Below are positions 1 to 8,082 of a DNA stretch of 30,595 bases, piece after piece. The DNA comes from a virus: IMG/VR virus record IMGVR_UViG_3300038422_000050, positions 1 to 30,595 of that record; one strand, 5' to 3'. Made by a program: the position numbers and the translations under genes. The first letter of the stretch is position 1. Every line of letters starts with the position of its first letter. Under the pieces are notes generated by a model. The model searched no databases and was not told the origin of the DNA. It saw nothing but the letters and a program-made list of their open reading frames with translations.

Positions 1-456
1 GAGGGCGATGCCGTCGTAGTTGCCCGTCTTGTGGTTTTCCTTCTTGATGATGGTGAAGTCGGTGTCGGTGGCTGCGGGCACGTTGTCCTTGCAGTCGAGT
101 AGCTCCCAGTTGGGGGCTTCGCTGAGGCTGTTGTCGTTCTTGAAGAAGGCTCCGCTGGTGACGGTTATGATGGGGCGGTACGGGGGTACAACGAGCCTGC
201 CCTGCTCCGTCTCTGGGAGCCCCTGTATCCACCACGCTACGCTGCCCCTGCTGACGGCGTGCGTCGGCTCCACGAGGATGATTGTGCCTGATACCGCCGT
301 CTGGCTGCCCCAACCCTCCTTGAGCATGTCGTTCTCCACCTCCTCTATGAAGTCGAGTACTTGTGCGTTGCTTGGCTTGGTGTTGGAGTCCAAGTCTATT
401 TGGAGGTATCTCTCGATGTCCTCTACGCTCGTCCAGCGAACCTGAACCTCAGACAT
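1..456 (-). CDS. Partial connector/adaptor-like virion protein (3' end outside window)
   Basis: The minus-strand frame opens with ATG at 456 and stays open to the window edge, giving 152 residues without a stop. The N-terminus (residues 7-45) has the pattern of gp6-type head-tail connectors: a W-T-S-V-E-D-I-E-R-Y-L start followed by a helix rich in E and D. The rest is beta-rich (for example the PPYRPIITVTSG stretch). Its start overlaps the end of the endonuclease gene by 8 bases, so without that insertion it would directly follow the BppU-like gene. Base composition and codon use match the GC-rich virion genes. The connector role is inferred from the N-terminal pattern only; a tail or baseplate protein is possible. 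Being a real coding frame is much surer than the role. Confidence 0.7.
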   Translation of the reverse strand, partial: MSEVQVRWTSVEDIERYLQIDLDSNTKPSNAQVLDFIEEVENDMLKEGWGSQTAVSGTIILVEPTHAVSRGSVAWWIQGLPETEQGRLVVPPYRPIITVTSGAFFKNDNSLSEAPNWELLDCKDNVPAATDTDFTIIKKENHKTGNYDGIAL

Positions 457-1246
457 ATTGTTTCAACTCCTCTTCTATTACATGTTCTACTGTATAACCT
501 TTTTCCATTAAAAACCAATCTCTTTTTTTAGTTTTTTCATCATCATCATATTTATGAAAATATCCATCCACTTCTATTATGTGGTATTCTAAAGGTAATA
601 AAAAATCTACAACATATCTACCTATTCGTTCATTATGAAGAAAAACCCTTCCCGCGTCTACCAAATATTTTCTCATAATGTCTTCCAAACTACTGTAATT
701 ATCAAACTTAAGTTGATGTTTGATTTTTTCTTTTACCATTTTTATTATTGTTTTTTCAGGCATTTCTCTTCCTTTATTCCAAGCGCCATTTTTTTTAACC
801 CATTTTTGTAGAACCCTCATTCCATTTTCATAAGATTCATATGAACGTTTTTTATGCCCATTTATAACTCCTAAACGCCAATTAGGGTTTCTGTTTTTAG
901 CAACCCATTTATTTTTACAAGTAATAGAACAAAATCTTTTTTTCTTTAATGGGAAAGATACAAGAAATTTTTCTCCACAGAAATCACAAATTCTTATACA
1001 ATCTTCATATCTGGCTTTTAAAGACTTTGAATAACATTGGTGAGAACAGAACCGGGCTTTTTCTTTTCTATTGGGATAAACCTTAAATTCTTTGCCACAA
1101 AATTCACATGATTTTGTTATTCTATTATCAATATTTTCTCTTTGAAAGGCATACCAACATTCTCTAGAGCAAAAACGAGATTGACCCCATGATGGTCGAA
1201 CATTATATTCTTTCCCACATTGCATACAAATTAATTTTACGCTCAT
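449..1246 (-). CDS. Free-standing homing endonuclease-like protein, three zinc fingers plus DUF559/Vsr-like nuclease
   Basis: 265 residues. The N-terminal half has three repeated C-x2-C ... F-C-x3-C modules (Cys near residues 8/11/26/30, 47/50/67/71 and 86/89/104/108), then an NPNWRLG linker. The C-terminal third reads R-Y-V-V-D-F-L-L-P ... I-I-E-V-D-G-Y-F-H, then D/R residues and a late GYTVEHV segment. That is the PD-(D/E)xK layout of DUF559/Vsr-related nucleases (D and E-x-D as likely metal ligands). The gene is strikingly AT-rich with poly-T/poly-A runs, unlike the GC-rich genes on both sides. It starts one base after the stop of the upstream gene and ends 8 bases into the next. These traits fit a mobile homing endonuclease inserted between virion genes; cleavage activity is inferred. 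Confidence 0.85.
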   Translation of the reverse strand: MSVKLICMQCGKEYNVRPSWGQSRFCSRECWYAFQRENIDNRITKSCEFCGKEFKVYPNRKEKARFCSHQCYSKSLKARYEDCIRICDFCGEKFLVSFPLKKKRFCSITCKNKWVAKNRNPNWRLGVINGHKKRSYESYENGMRVLQKWVKKNGAWNKGREMPEKTIIKMVKEKIKHQLKFDNYSSLEDIMRKYLVDAGRVFLHNERIGRYVVDFLLPLEYHIIEVDGYFHKYDDDEKTKKRDWFLMEKGYTVEHVIEEELKQYV

Positions 1247-1247
1247 T

Positions 1248-1562
1248 CTATATCACGTTCCCCACGTGTAGTTGGTGTGTTTCTGTGAAGGTTTTGACTC
1301 CGCTCATCACCAGTTCTAACTCGTAGTTTGCGGTGCCGGTGTAGGGGAAGTCTCCGCTCCCCATCGTGTAGTAGATGTACCCGGTTGTGGCGCTTGCGAT
1401 GATGCAGGTTCCGCTGACTAGCAGGGTTGAGCCTTTCTCCACTTTGAGTGTGATTGTGTAGCCGGATACGTTCTTTGGGATGTACCCTGATGTGTCGTTG
1501 TACTCTTTTACGGTGAAGAACTGGTTTTCGCCGTATGTCCACTTCTTTGAAGCCCACGTCAC
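1248..1562 (-). CDS. BppU-like baseplate/fibre N-terminal domain protein
   Basis: 104 residues, GTG start overlapping the stop of the LamG gene (GTGA overlap). The order is W-T-Y-G-E-N-Q-F-F-T-V, then a SGYTITLKVEKGSTLL strand pair, a polar turn, then YYTMGSGDFPYTGTANYELEL and a final THQLHVGNVI strand. This single Ig-like beta domain with a 'range of allowed values' arrangement resembles the N-terminal domain of phage baseplate upper proteins (BppU family). It sits between a lectin-like fibre and a connector-like gene, which fits a tail or fibre attachment protein. A longer-looking frame at 1243-1557 is a shadow: it is full of Arg/His and has no domain pattern. Family assignment is by pattern only. 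Confidence 0.75.
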   Translation of the reverse strand: MTWASKKWTYGENQFFTVKEYNDTSGYIPKNVSGYTITLKVEKGSTLLVSGTCIIASATTGYIYYTMGSGDFPYTGTANYELELVMSGVKTFTETHQLHVGNVI

Positions 1563-2320
1563 TGCGCTATTCTCACCTCTAAGTCTCTTTTCAGCGTTTT
1601 AACGGTTAAGTCTCTCTTTAGGGTGTGAACCTCTATGTCCTTTTTCAGCATTCTGACTTCAACATCCCTCGTTCTATCGACGGCACAGTATAACCCCTCT
1701 TTATAGAGAGCAAATATTTCTGATGGATTTAAAGCATAATTATAAACATAAACCTCATCTATTATGCCTTTCAAAGGGTAGGATGAAGCAAAGCCGCCAA
1801 CTGTAATAGATTTAGTGCTAACAGGCAGGGTTGATCCTGCCCCCCATACATCACTATCCACTTGCGCGGTGTCAACGTAAAGTTTACCATTACCCGAAAC
1901 CTCATCAAAAGTTAATGTGATCATGTGATATAATCCATCATTTAAATCAACTGCTCCATTCAAATATTTGGCGGTTCCATCATCGTCTTTTATATATGCT
2001 CTAGCTTTAGCAGTTCCACCACCTTCTATATATCCCACATATATTACATCCGTATATTTCCAATTCATAATAAATTGATATGTCCCAGTTAAACCACTAA
2101 GTTTACACCATGCAGATATAGTAATAGATGTTGGATCAACTCCAACCATATTACTAATGATTACAAGATTATTTTGTCCATTAAAACTTAATCCTGCCCC
2201 ACACTTTCCATCAACCCACGTAGCACCAGTTATAGTTCCTGTGCGTTCATTCCCCGAGTAATCGGCAACTGTGTCACCCGAACCCTCATTCATCGGATAG
2301 TGGAGAACGCATCCCTGCAC
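1559..2320 (-). CDS. LamG/concanavalin-like lectin domain fibre protein with C-terminal 9-residue repeats
   Basis: 253 residues from a GTG start at 2320. The N-terminus (V-L-H-Y-P-M-N-E-G-S-G, then D-Y-S-G-N) and later GLYHMITLTFD, KLYVDTAQVDS and GIIDEVYVYNYALNPSEI are classic LamG/concanavalin A-like jelly-roll signatures. The domain covers roughly residues 1-215. The last ~36 residues are four 9-residue repeats: RDVEVRMLK, KDIEVHTLK, RDLTVKTLK, RDLEVRIAQ. They probably form a beta-helical or trimeric stalk. The domain part is more AT-rich than its neighbours, suggesting an exchanged receptor-binding module. The gene is preceded by a TATA promoter identical to that of the portal gene. Likely role: glycan binding at the tail tip or fibre. 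Confidence 0.82.
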   Translation of the reverse strand: MQGCVLHYPMNEGSGDTVADYSGNERTGTITGATWVDGKCGAGLSFNGQNNLVIISNMVGVDPTSITISAWCKLSGLTGTYQFIMNWKYTDVIYVGYIEGGGTAKARAYIKDDDGTAKYLNGAVDLNDGLYHMITLTFDEVSGNGKLYVDTAQVDSDVWGAGSTLPVSTKSITVGGFASSYPLKGIIDEVYVYNYALNPSEIFALYKEGLYCAVDRTRDVEVRMLKKDIEVHTLKRDLTVKTLKRDLEVRIAQ

Positions 2321-2340
2321 AGAGTATCAACTCTGTTTGC

Positions 2341-2365
2341 CGTTGTTCATCCTTATAAAGAAAAG
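2341..2365 (-). promoter_or_regulatory. Duplicated 25-bp promoter block, copy 1 (LamG gene)
   Basis: On the minus strand this block holds the TATA box CTTTATAAGG (2351-2360), flanked by CTTTT upstream and ATGAACAACG downstream. It is base-for-base identical to 23498-23522 in front of the portal gene. The start codon at 2320 lies about 36 bases from the TATA centre, so the leader would be only about 10 bases. It overlaps nothing coding; the upstream glycosyltransferase gene ends at 2373. Confidence 0.8.
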
Positions 2366-2372
2366 CGGGTGC

Positions 2373-3455
2373 TCACCACTCGTTGTTCTCGTATACAATT
2401 CTTTTATATAATTCCTCGGTTCGCGCACCCAGAGCACCCAACGAGAACAGCCTCTCAACGCGCTCACGACACCTATACGAGTCAAGCGAGTCAAGCCTCT
2501 TAACGGCGTCAACCATCTCATCCACGGAGTTGCAGACGAACCCCGTCTCGTCGTGCGCCACCACCTCGCCAGCCGCGCCGTCGTTCGTGGTTATGACCTT
2601 TGTACCACAACTGCCAGCCTCCGCGAAGTGGAGCCCGAAGGGTTCGCCAAACGTTGATGCGGCTATCAGTGCCTTCGCGTTCTGTAGGTACTTAACCTTG
2701 TCCTGGTGGCTGACCTCACCTACGAAGCGGGCGTACTTTGACTCGGCGCACCGCCTCCGCATGTCCTCGACGTACTGCTTGTTGGCTACGAACTCGGTTG
2801 CGCCCACGATGTCGATTGGCGTGCAAGACTTCTCGGCTACCTCTATGGCGGTGTGGACGCCCTTGATGGGGTCGATTCTCCCGAGGAACAGTAGCCTGTC
2901 GCCTTTGTCTCTCTGGTAGGGGTAGAGGCTGGTGTCTATGCCGTTGTAGCAGTACTCGCTCGGTATCCGTGGCGCGGCTCCGTTGTAACCCGAGTCGTAG
3001 AGCCTCTTCATGTGCTGAGAGATGGCTATCATGTTCAGTTTGAAGGGGGCGGGCTTGGCCCACCAAGGGTTCTTGCGCTCCGCGTCGAGCCAGTAGTTGA
3101 TGTGCCCGTGGTGGCGGTGACAGACTTTCAATGAGGGGTTACGTACCTTGCTGCGGTACTCGAAGCCGAACCAATTCGATCCCTCAATTATGTCGAAGTC
3201 GTCCAGCGCCCTGTCGCACTTCAGCCACATTCTCTGCTCCTCTTCGAGCCAGTTAACATCCACGCGGGTTAGCGCCTGCCCTATGTTGTAGTGGAACCCG
3301 CCTTTAGGGGTTTGCGTAGGAGTGGGGCTGAAGCATACAACCTTGTGCCCTCTGCTGAGCAGCCCCTTCCACAGGTTGTGAACCACGGTTTCCAAACCTC
3401 CGTAGTTTGGGCTTGGGCATCCGAAGAAGACGCTGCTTATTAACGCTATCTTCAC
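2373..3455 (-). CDS. Glycosyltransferase, GT4 family (GT-B fold)
   Basis: 360 residues; GTG start in a GTGA overlap with the aminotransferase gene. The N-terminal MKIALISSVFFGCPSPNYGG followed by L-E-T-V-V-H-N-L is the acceptor-side start of GT4 enzymes. The C-terminal half has LLFLGRIDPIKG (nucleotide-sugar domain) and a TFGEPFGLHFAEAGSCGTKV segment, the conserved E-x7-E motif (Glu271 and Glu279). It should transfer a sugar from an activated nucleotide donor to a glycan acceptor on the cytoplasmic side. It closes the 11-kb sugar operon and is followed by the duplicated late promoter. Donor and acceptor cannot be read from sequence. Confidence 0.92.
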   Translation of the reverse strand: MKIALISSVFFGCPSPNYGGLETVVHNLWKGLLSRGHKVVCFSPTPTQTPKGGFHYNIGQALTRVDVNWLEEEQRMWLKCDRALDDFDIIEGSNWFGFEYRSKVRNPSLKVCHRHHGHINYWLDAERKNPWWAKPAPFKLNMIAISQHMKRLYDSGYNGAAPRIPSEYCYNGIDTSLYPYQRDKGDRLLFLGRIDPIKGVHTAIEVAEKSCTPIDIVGATEFVANKQYVEDMRRRCAESKYARFVGEVSHQDKVKYLQNAKALIAASTFGEPFGLHFAEAGSCGTKVITTNDGAAGEVVAHDETGFVCNSVDEMVDAVKRLDSLDSYRCRERVERLFSLGALGARTEELYKRIVYENNEW

Positions 3456-4495
3456 TTAGAAGCCTCCTTGAATATGTTACACACGTATTGCACGTCCTCG
3501 TCTGTGAGTGTGAAGGATGAGGGCAGGTAGATTCCCTCTGAGGCGTACCTCTCCGCGTATGGGTACTCCTCGCCTACAGGGTAGTGAATATGTATTGGTT
3601 TGGGGAACGGCTGAACGTTGACGCCTTGTTCCCTCATGTTCTCAATCACTTTATCTCTCTTGTTGGCTGGAACCTTGACAGTTATACGCCATGGTAGAAC
3701 CCCTAATGGAGGAAGTTTATGAATGCCTTCTGTGTTATATGCCCCAACTATTTCACGCACCCTTCTTATTCTTTGTGGCAATCGCTTCATCTGTGATAAT
3801 GCTAATGCGGCGTTCAACTCCGTCCACTTAAGATTATAACCCTCGCCGAGGTAGGTGTCTGGCGAATCAATGCCACGGAAGTTGCCTTGGTTCTTCATCC
3901 TCTGAAGATACTCGTAAGTATCATACTCGTCTGTTACCACGACACCGCCCTGTCCAGAAGTTAAAATTTTTGTGGTTGCCAAACTAAAACACCCCATTCC
4001 AGAAATTGATCCTAATGGCTTGTCAACATTATAATGTGAACCAATGCTCTGGCAGGCATCCTCAATGACGCTCTGTCTCCCGAAGTGGCTTATAAGTTCC
4101 TCTATGTCGCATGGATGCCCGTTGTTGTGGACGGCTACCACGTGACTCACGTTGCTCGCCTTAGCCTTATCGACATCAATGTTGCCCTCGTCATCCACAT
4201 CCACGAGTATCGAGTATGCGCCCGTGAGTTGGATCGCCCGAATCGTGCCTATCGCGGTGAAGTCCGGGACAGCCACGCGGCTACCTAGATTTACATTCGC
4301 CGCCTTCAACGCCATGAACAGCGCCATCGTTCCACTGGTGGTGGCAACCGCGTACTTGGAGCCGACTAATCCGGCGAACTCTTGCTCAAACTCCTTTGTA
4401 AGACGATGCTCGTTTACATATCCTGAGCGAAGCACACTAGAGACGGCTTCCACATCCTCCTCGGTGAATCCGGGTTCAAACACTTGAAGCAACAT
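3452..4495 (-). CDS. DegT/DnrJ/EryC1-family sugar aminotransferase
   Basis: 347 residues, near the usual 360-400 of this PLP-dependent family. It contains TTSGTMALFMALKA (cofactor phosphate region), VIEDACQSIGS (Asp146 contacts the PLP ring nitrogen) and SLATTKILTSGQGG, in which Lys176 is the Schiff-base lysine. It would convert a keto-sugar nucleotide to an aminosugar, using an amino acid donor. The substrate could come from the dehydratase or epimerase encoded nearby, and the hexapeptide acyltransferase at 8869 is the usual next step. It overlaps its upstream neighbour by 20 bases. The stretch around 3650-4050 is somewhat AT-richer than its surroundings. Confidence 0.93.
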   Translation of the reverse strand: MLLQVFEPGFTEEDVEAVSSVLRSGYVNEHRLTKEFEQEFAGLVGSKYAVATTSGTMALFMALKAANVNLGSRVAVPDFTAIGTIRAIQLTGAYSILVDVDDEGNIDVDKAKASNVSHVVAVHNNGHPCDIEELISHFGRQSVIEDACQSIGSHYNVDKPLGSISGMGCFSLATTKILTSGQGGVVVTDEYDTYEYLQRMKNQGNFRGIDSPDTYLGEGYNLKWTELNAALALSQMKRLPQRIRRVREIVGAYNTEGIHKLPPLGVLPWRITVKVPANKRDKVIENMREQGVNVQPFPKPIHIHYPVGEEYPYAERYASEGIYLPSSFTLTDEDVQYVCNIFKEASK

Positions 4496-5438
4496 AATCC
4501 CCCGCGTTAGTAAATGATGAGGAATCGCTACTTTGCTCTAGGAACGCCTTAACCTCGCGCACGCCCTCCCAGGGGCTAACCTCTGGGTGGAACCCGAACG
4601 CTCTCCTTATCTTGTCGAACGAGACGCGGTAGCTCCGTGGATCGCCCTTCTGCACGACTTTAACCTCGCCCCCGACCTCGCTCTTGATTATCTCGGCGAG
4701 CGCCTCCTTGGTGAAGTTGTAGTCGTTGCACCCCACGTTGAACACCTGGTTCTGGGAGTGCTGTAGGTTATCCAGGATTCCTCTGATGGCTCTGGCGGCG
4801 TCGCGCACGTGGACTATGGGGCGGCAGGCCGTCGGCTGGTACACCTCCACATACTTGTTGAACAACATGTCCTTCGTCCACTCGTTGAGCATCAGGTCGA
4901 GCCTCATGCGCGGGGAGACGCCATACAGTGTGGCGAATCGGAGGATAGCGTGGAAGTAGAGTTGTGATACGGCTCGCTCCGCCTCAACCTTGGATTTGGC
5001 GTACAATCCCTGTGGGTTAAGTGGAGTCTCCTCAGTCGCCCATCCATCGGTGACACCGTAATTACTACAGGTACTCGCCGCAATTAGAGGAAGATGCTCG
5101 TCTCTAGCGAGTTCAACAAGACTCTGCGTGCCCTCAACGTTTACCCGCCAAGTTTCCTCGGGGCGGCTATTGCAGAGGGATTCCCCAACCAGCGCGGCTA
5201 GGTGAACTACGCAATCGGTTTTGCCTAGAAGTCTCTGCATCTCGGCTGTGTCGGCTATATCTAGTTTGTGGAAACGGTAGCCGCGTTTCCCCGTGTGGAA
5301 CTTGATTCCTGCGTCACCGTAGTTGAGCCGATCAACCACATCAACCTCATACCCGTTTTTGAGTAACTCGCCCGCGAGAGTGGAGCCAAGATACCCTCCG
5401 CCGCCCGTTACTAGAACTCTACCCTTCATCGCCTGCAT
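4476..5438 (-). CDS. NAD-dependent sugar epimerase/dehydratase (extended SDR)
   Basis: 320 residues. It has the Rossmann motif TGGGGYLG (residues 11-18), a D-R residue pair after beta-2, CVVHLAALVGESLCN, the active-site serine region AASTCSNYG and Tyr146-x3-Lys150 (GLYAKSKVEAE). RPIVHVRDAARAI and FNVGCNDYNFTKE are typical of GalE/WbpP-like enzymes. It acts on a nucleotide sugar, probably as an epimerase or dehydratase. The start is ATG at 5438, or ATG at 5429, which would shorten the 20-base overlap with the upstream dehydrogenase. It is co-transcribed with the aminotransferase and dehydrogenase. Exact substrate unknown. Confidence 0.92.
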   Translation of the reverse strand: MQAMKGRVLVTGGGGYLGSTLAGELLKNGYEVDVVDRLNYGDAGIKFHTGKRGYRFHKLDIADTAEMQRLLGKTDCVVHLAALVGESLCNSRPEETWRVNVEGTQSLVELARDEHLPLIAASTCSNYGVTDGWATEETPLNPQGLYAKSKVEAERAVSQLYFHAILRFATLYGVSPRMRLDLMLNEWTKDMLFNKYVEVYQPTACRPIVHVRDAARAIRGILDNLQHSQNQVFNVGCNDYNFTKEALAEIIKSEVGGEVKVVQKGDPRSYRVSFDKIRRAFGFHPEVSPWEGVREVKAFLEQSSDSSSFTNAGDYVASSV

Positions 5439-6696
5439 TCCTCCCTACGGGAACGTATTTGACGCCTCTGACTTTAAGCATCTCTATGTCCGCCTTGTCG
5501 AACTGCCTCCAAACGTCGAGCACCACGGAGCCGCTTGGGTACGGGTAGTTGGCTACCCACGGCTCGTTTATCGCGGCGAGGAACACGTGGGGCTCGGACG
5601 GGTAGTATTCTAGGCTAAGCATCGGGTCGTGGTAGTGTGTCTCCACCCCCAGCGCCGTCGCTATGGTGTTGACGAGGATGCTGGCGGAGTCCGTGGTGAG
5701 GTTGCTGTTGCTCTTGAAGCGCTTACCGAGTATGACGGCGGGCAGTTTAGCGTTTACAAGAAGGTATGCGAGCCACCCCGCCTGTAACTCCCGCGCCTCC
5801 ATTATGAAGTTAAATATGTTTGACGACACGTTCAATTTGTTGCACAGGTAATCTAGCGCACGGTTGTCCCTTGGGTGACATTCTCCGCCGTCTCCCATTC
5901 CGCCGCGCAGGTACTTGCTTCCTATTATGCGTTTCGTCGCGTGCTCAAAGGCGTCCACCACCACATCGCAGTTCGCGTAGGGTATGTTGTGACACATCTC
6001 CATGATGGAGTTCCCTATGATTATCTTCGCCCCGATGATTGTGTTGTACAGAACCTTGGTGGCTTCGGCGTTCTCCCAAGTCATGTGCAGGAGAGGGGGC
6101 TGAACTGGCTCATCCTCGTAGATTGAGGAGTAGAACCTTATCATGGTATCCATCGCGGGATTATCCTTGGGGTTGTCGTATCCCAGCAGCACGAACTCGG
6201 GTGCCTTGTAGTCCTCGACGACGGTGCCCATGGCTATGAAGAACGGATTGTAGACTATCTGGTATTCCTCAGCGCATGGCGCAAACTTTTCTCGCATCGT
6301 CATTGGTAGAACCGTGCTTATGACTGAGAGCACTGGCTTCTTGCACCCCCTCATATTACAGATAAACGTGAAGCCCTCTAACGCCCTCTCAACATAACTT
6401 GAGTCAAAACTGTTATCGGGCAGACTTGGTGTAGGCACCGCTATGAACACTATGTCGCACTCTGCCTCAACAATTCCCGCCATGCTAAGGTCGAATGTGA
6501 GATTGCCGGAGTTTAAAGCCTCGGTAAGTTGCTCGGAGAGGTGGGGCTCGTAGCTCCCTGTATCAGGTATCCCGACAGCATATTTGTGTAGTTTCCCCCC
6601 ATTAATATCATACCCGTAGACTCTGTGTCCTTTATTAGCGATAGTCGCCGCCACCGGCAACCCCAATTTCCCCAATCCTATAAACCCTATTTTCAT
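5419..6696 (-). CDS. UDP-glucose/GDP-mannose dehydrogenase family (NDP-sugar 6-dehydrogenase)
   Basis: 425 residues, normal for the family. The N-terminus KIGFIGLGKLGLPVA is the NAD-binding motif, and IAVPTPS (about residues 85-91) is the family signature after beta-5. The central helix has WENAEATKVLYNT (Lys214 region). Catalytic Cys273 lies in the GGMGDGGECHPRDNRAL segment. It would oxidise the C6 hydroxyl of an NDP-hexose to a uronic acid with two NAD+. The start is supported by a strong Shine-Dalgarno (AGGAGATGA, 8 bases before ATG). The C-terminal domain is short and divergent in places, so the sugar (glucose, N-acetylglucosamine or mannose type) is not certain. Confidence 0.92.
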   Translation of the reverse strand: MKIGFIGLGKLGLPVAATIANKGHRVYGYDINGGKLHKYAVGIPDTGSYEPHLSEQLTEALNSGNLTFDLSMAGIVEAECDIVFIAVPTPSLPDNSFDSSYVERALEGFTFICNMRGCKKPVLSVISTVLPMTMREKFAPCAEEYQIVYNPFFIAMGTVVEDYKAPEFVLLGYDNPKDNPAMDTMIRFYSSIYEDEPVQPPLLHMTWENAEATKVLYNTIIGAKIIIGNSIMEMCHNIPYANCDVVVDAFEHATKRIIGSKYLRGGMGDGGECHPRDNRALDYLCNKLNVSSNIFNFIMEARELQAGWLAYLLVNAKLPAVILGKRFKSNSNLTTDSASILVNTIATALGVETHYHDPMLSLEYYPSEPHVFLAAINEPWVANYPYPSGSVVLDVWRQFDKADIEMLKVRGVKYVPVGRNAGDEG

Positions 6697-6707
6697 GTTT
6701 TCATCTC

Positions 6708-7409
6708 CTAGAACTGTAGCACGAGGTGACTCCCATTCCGGTACACCACACCCTTAGCGAAGGACGCAAGCCAGTCGTACACCTGATCGTTTATCTCCCA
6801 TATGTGGTCGTTGCCGTTCACAGGTATTGGGTGGAAGTGAACCCAGTTAGTCAGTATGAATACCCCTCCAGTTTCGCTTAACACATCCACGGTGTTGCCC
6901 CACGCCTCCTCAAACTCTCTCCTCGGTATATGCTCAATGGTTTCACACAATATAATAGTATCGGGCTTCAAGTCACGCATCAGGCGGGAAGCCTCCACAA
7001 AATCCACGTTCAACCCCTCCGGTTTGATGCCCCAGAGCACCCCAATCCTATCAAGCGCCTTGTCAAAGTCATCCATGAAGTCCGAGGCAATGCACGGGAC
7101 GCTGGACGCGGTTAGGGCGGCGGCGAGTTCACCTCTGCCGGAGCCAACCTCGAACACGAGGCGGGGGACGCGCCGCGCCTTGCCAAGCAGAGCCTCCATC
7201 TGCTCCATGTAGGTGCATGAGTCACCCAGGTTTACCGCGAAGGCGGTTGTTGTCTCCCCGTAGTCGCGCAGCCCGAGGGCGTACCCTATGGCGGACACCA
7301 TGCAGTCCTTCAACTGCTTCTTCCAGTACTGCCCCCGCTCGCTGTTCGTGTAGTCGTTCTCCACGCCGAATATGTATTTCTCCGTGTAGACTCTCTTGCG
7401 GTGGAGCAT
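6708..7409 (-). CDS. SAM-dependent methyltransferase (class I), YTNSERGQYW type
   Basis: 233 residues. The motif I region is RLVFEVGSGRGELAAAL, motif II is CIASDF, and the post-motif is DTIILCETIEHIPRREFEEAW, all standard class I methyltransferase features. A 60-residue N-terminal extension before motif I (with YTNSERGQYWKKQLKDC) has no recognisable motif. The gene lies between another methyltransferase and the sugar dehydrogenase, so methylation of a sugar or of a glycan terminus is the likely task. No good Shine-Dalgarno precedes the ATG, and only 7 bases separate it from the upstream stop. Confidence 0.87.
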   Translation of the reverse strand: MLHRKRVYTEKYIFGVENDYTNSERGQYWKKQLKDCMVSAIGYALGLRDYGETTTAFAVNLGDSCTYMEQMEALLGKARRVPRLVFEVGSGRGELAAALTASSVPCIASDFMDDFDKALDRIGVLWGIKPEGLNVDFVEASRLMRDLKPDTIILCETIEHIPRREFEEAWGNTVDVLSETGGVFILTNWVHFHPIPVNGNDHIWEINDQVYDWLASFAKGVVYRNGSHLVLQF

Positions 7410-7416
7410 GGTTTCG

Positions 7417-8082
7417 CTAAGCGGCTGAGACGTGGCTATCCAACCTTATACACGCTACTTTATAGTGTTCCCCGCCCGCCGTCGCCCTGTGGATGGCGTC
7501 TAGGGGAACCTCCGGAACTGTGAACCCAAACCTCTCCCCGAGTTGGTGAAGCACCGACGGGTTAAGCAACTCCTCGCCGTACCCAACATCCGTGGTTATC
7601 AGCACTGGCCCCTTGGTTACTCGGAGCAGTTCACATATGATCGCCTCCGCGTCTCTGCCGTGCTCTATCACGGATACGCAGAGGCTCGCATCAAAGGTTT
7701 TATCCTCCACGAAGGGCATCTCAGCCAGGTTGCCTTTCGCGGTGACGATGTTTCCGAACTTCCCTGTAACCCGCTTAACATTCTCTACCTTATCAATCCA
7801 CTTAGAGTTGATGTCGATATTATACACCTCTGGTACGTACTTGGAGAGGAGATACTGGAACGTCGCCGGTCCGCCGCCCGCGTCAAGCACCCTCTTAGAG
7901 TTCTCGGGTATCTGTAGGAACGCCCAAGGGTACTCGAAGCGCCGTGGCGGGTAGAGGGCGTCAGTCTGTTTCTCAAGCCCCGCCGCCGCTATCTCACGCT
8001 CAGCGTTTAGGATGGCCTCCGAGACGAGGAAGAAGTTCTCATCTGCGAGCCGCGAGTAGCACGCCCATATCACACCATTCAA
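7417..8082 (-). CDS. SAM-dependent methyltransferase (class I)
   Basis: 221 residues. Motif I is KRVLDAGGGPATFQYLL, followed by VYNIDIN and DKTFDASLCVSVIEHG, the acidic loop and Glu/His typical of UbiE/Methyltransf_11 enzymes. The start appears to be TTG at 8082 overlapping the upstream stop as TTGA; the next in-frame choice is GTG at 8073. It is part of the sugar operon. The substrate is unknown; a glycan hydroxyl or carboxyl is the inference from neighbours. It is not closely alike in sequence to the methyltransferases at 6708 or 9359. Confidence 0.88.
   Translation of the reverse strand: MNGVIWACYSRLADENFFLVSEAILNAEREIAAAGLEKQTDALYPPRRFEYPWAFLQIPENSKRVLDAGGGPATFQYLLSKYVPEVYNIDINSKWIDKVENVKRVTGKFGNIVTAKGNLAEMPFVEDKTFDASLCVSVIEHGRDAEAIICELLRVTKGPVLITTDVGYGEELLNPSVLHQLGERFGFTVPEVPLDAIHRATAGGEHYKVACIRLDSHVSAA

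Noticed and set aside
20-445. Open plus-strand frame opposite the connector-like gene
   Set aside because: Low-complexity Ser/Leu content, no promoter or ribosome site, and a well-formed minus-strand protein in the same interval.
1243-1557. Arg/His-rich minus-strand frame overlapping the BppU-like gene
   Set aside because: Out-of-frame shadow of a GC-rich gene; no domain pattern, and the other frame has coupled start and stop.
2327-2521. Minus-strand frame crossing the duplicated promoter
   Set aside because: Shadow of the glycosyltransferase end; the ATG just after the TATA box would lie upstream of the expected transcription start.
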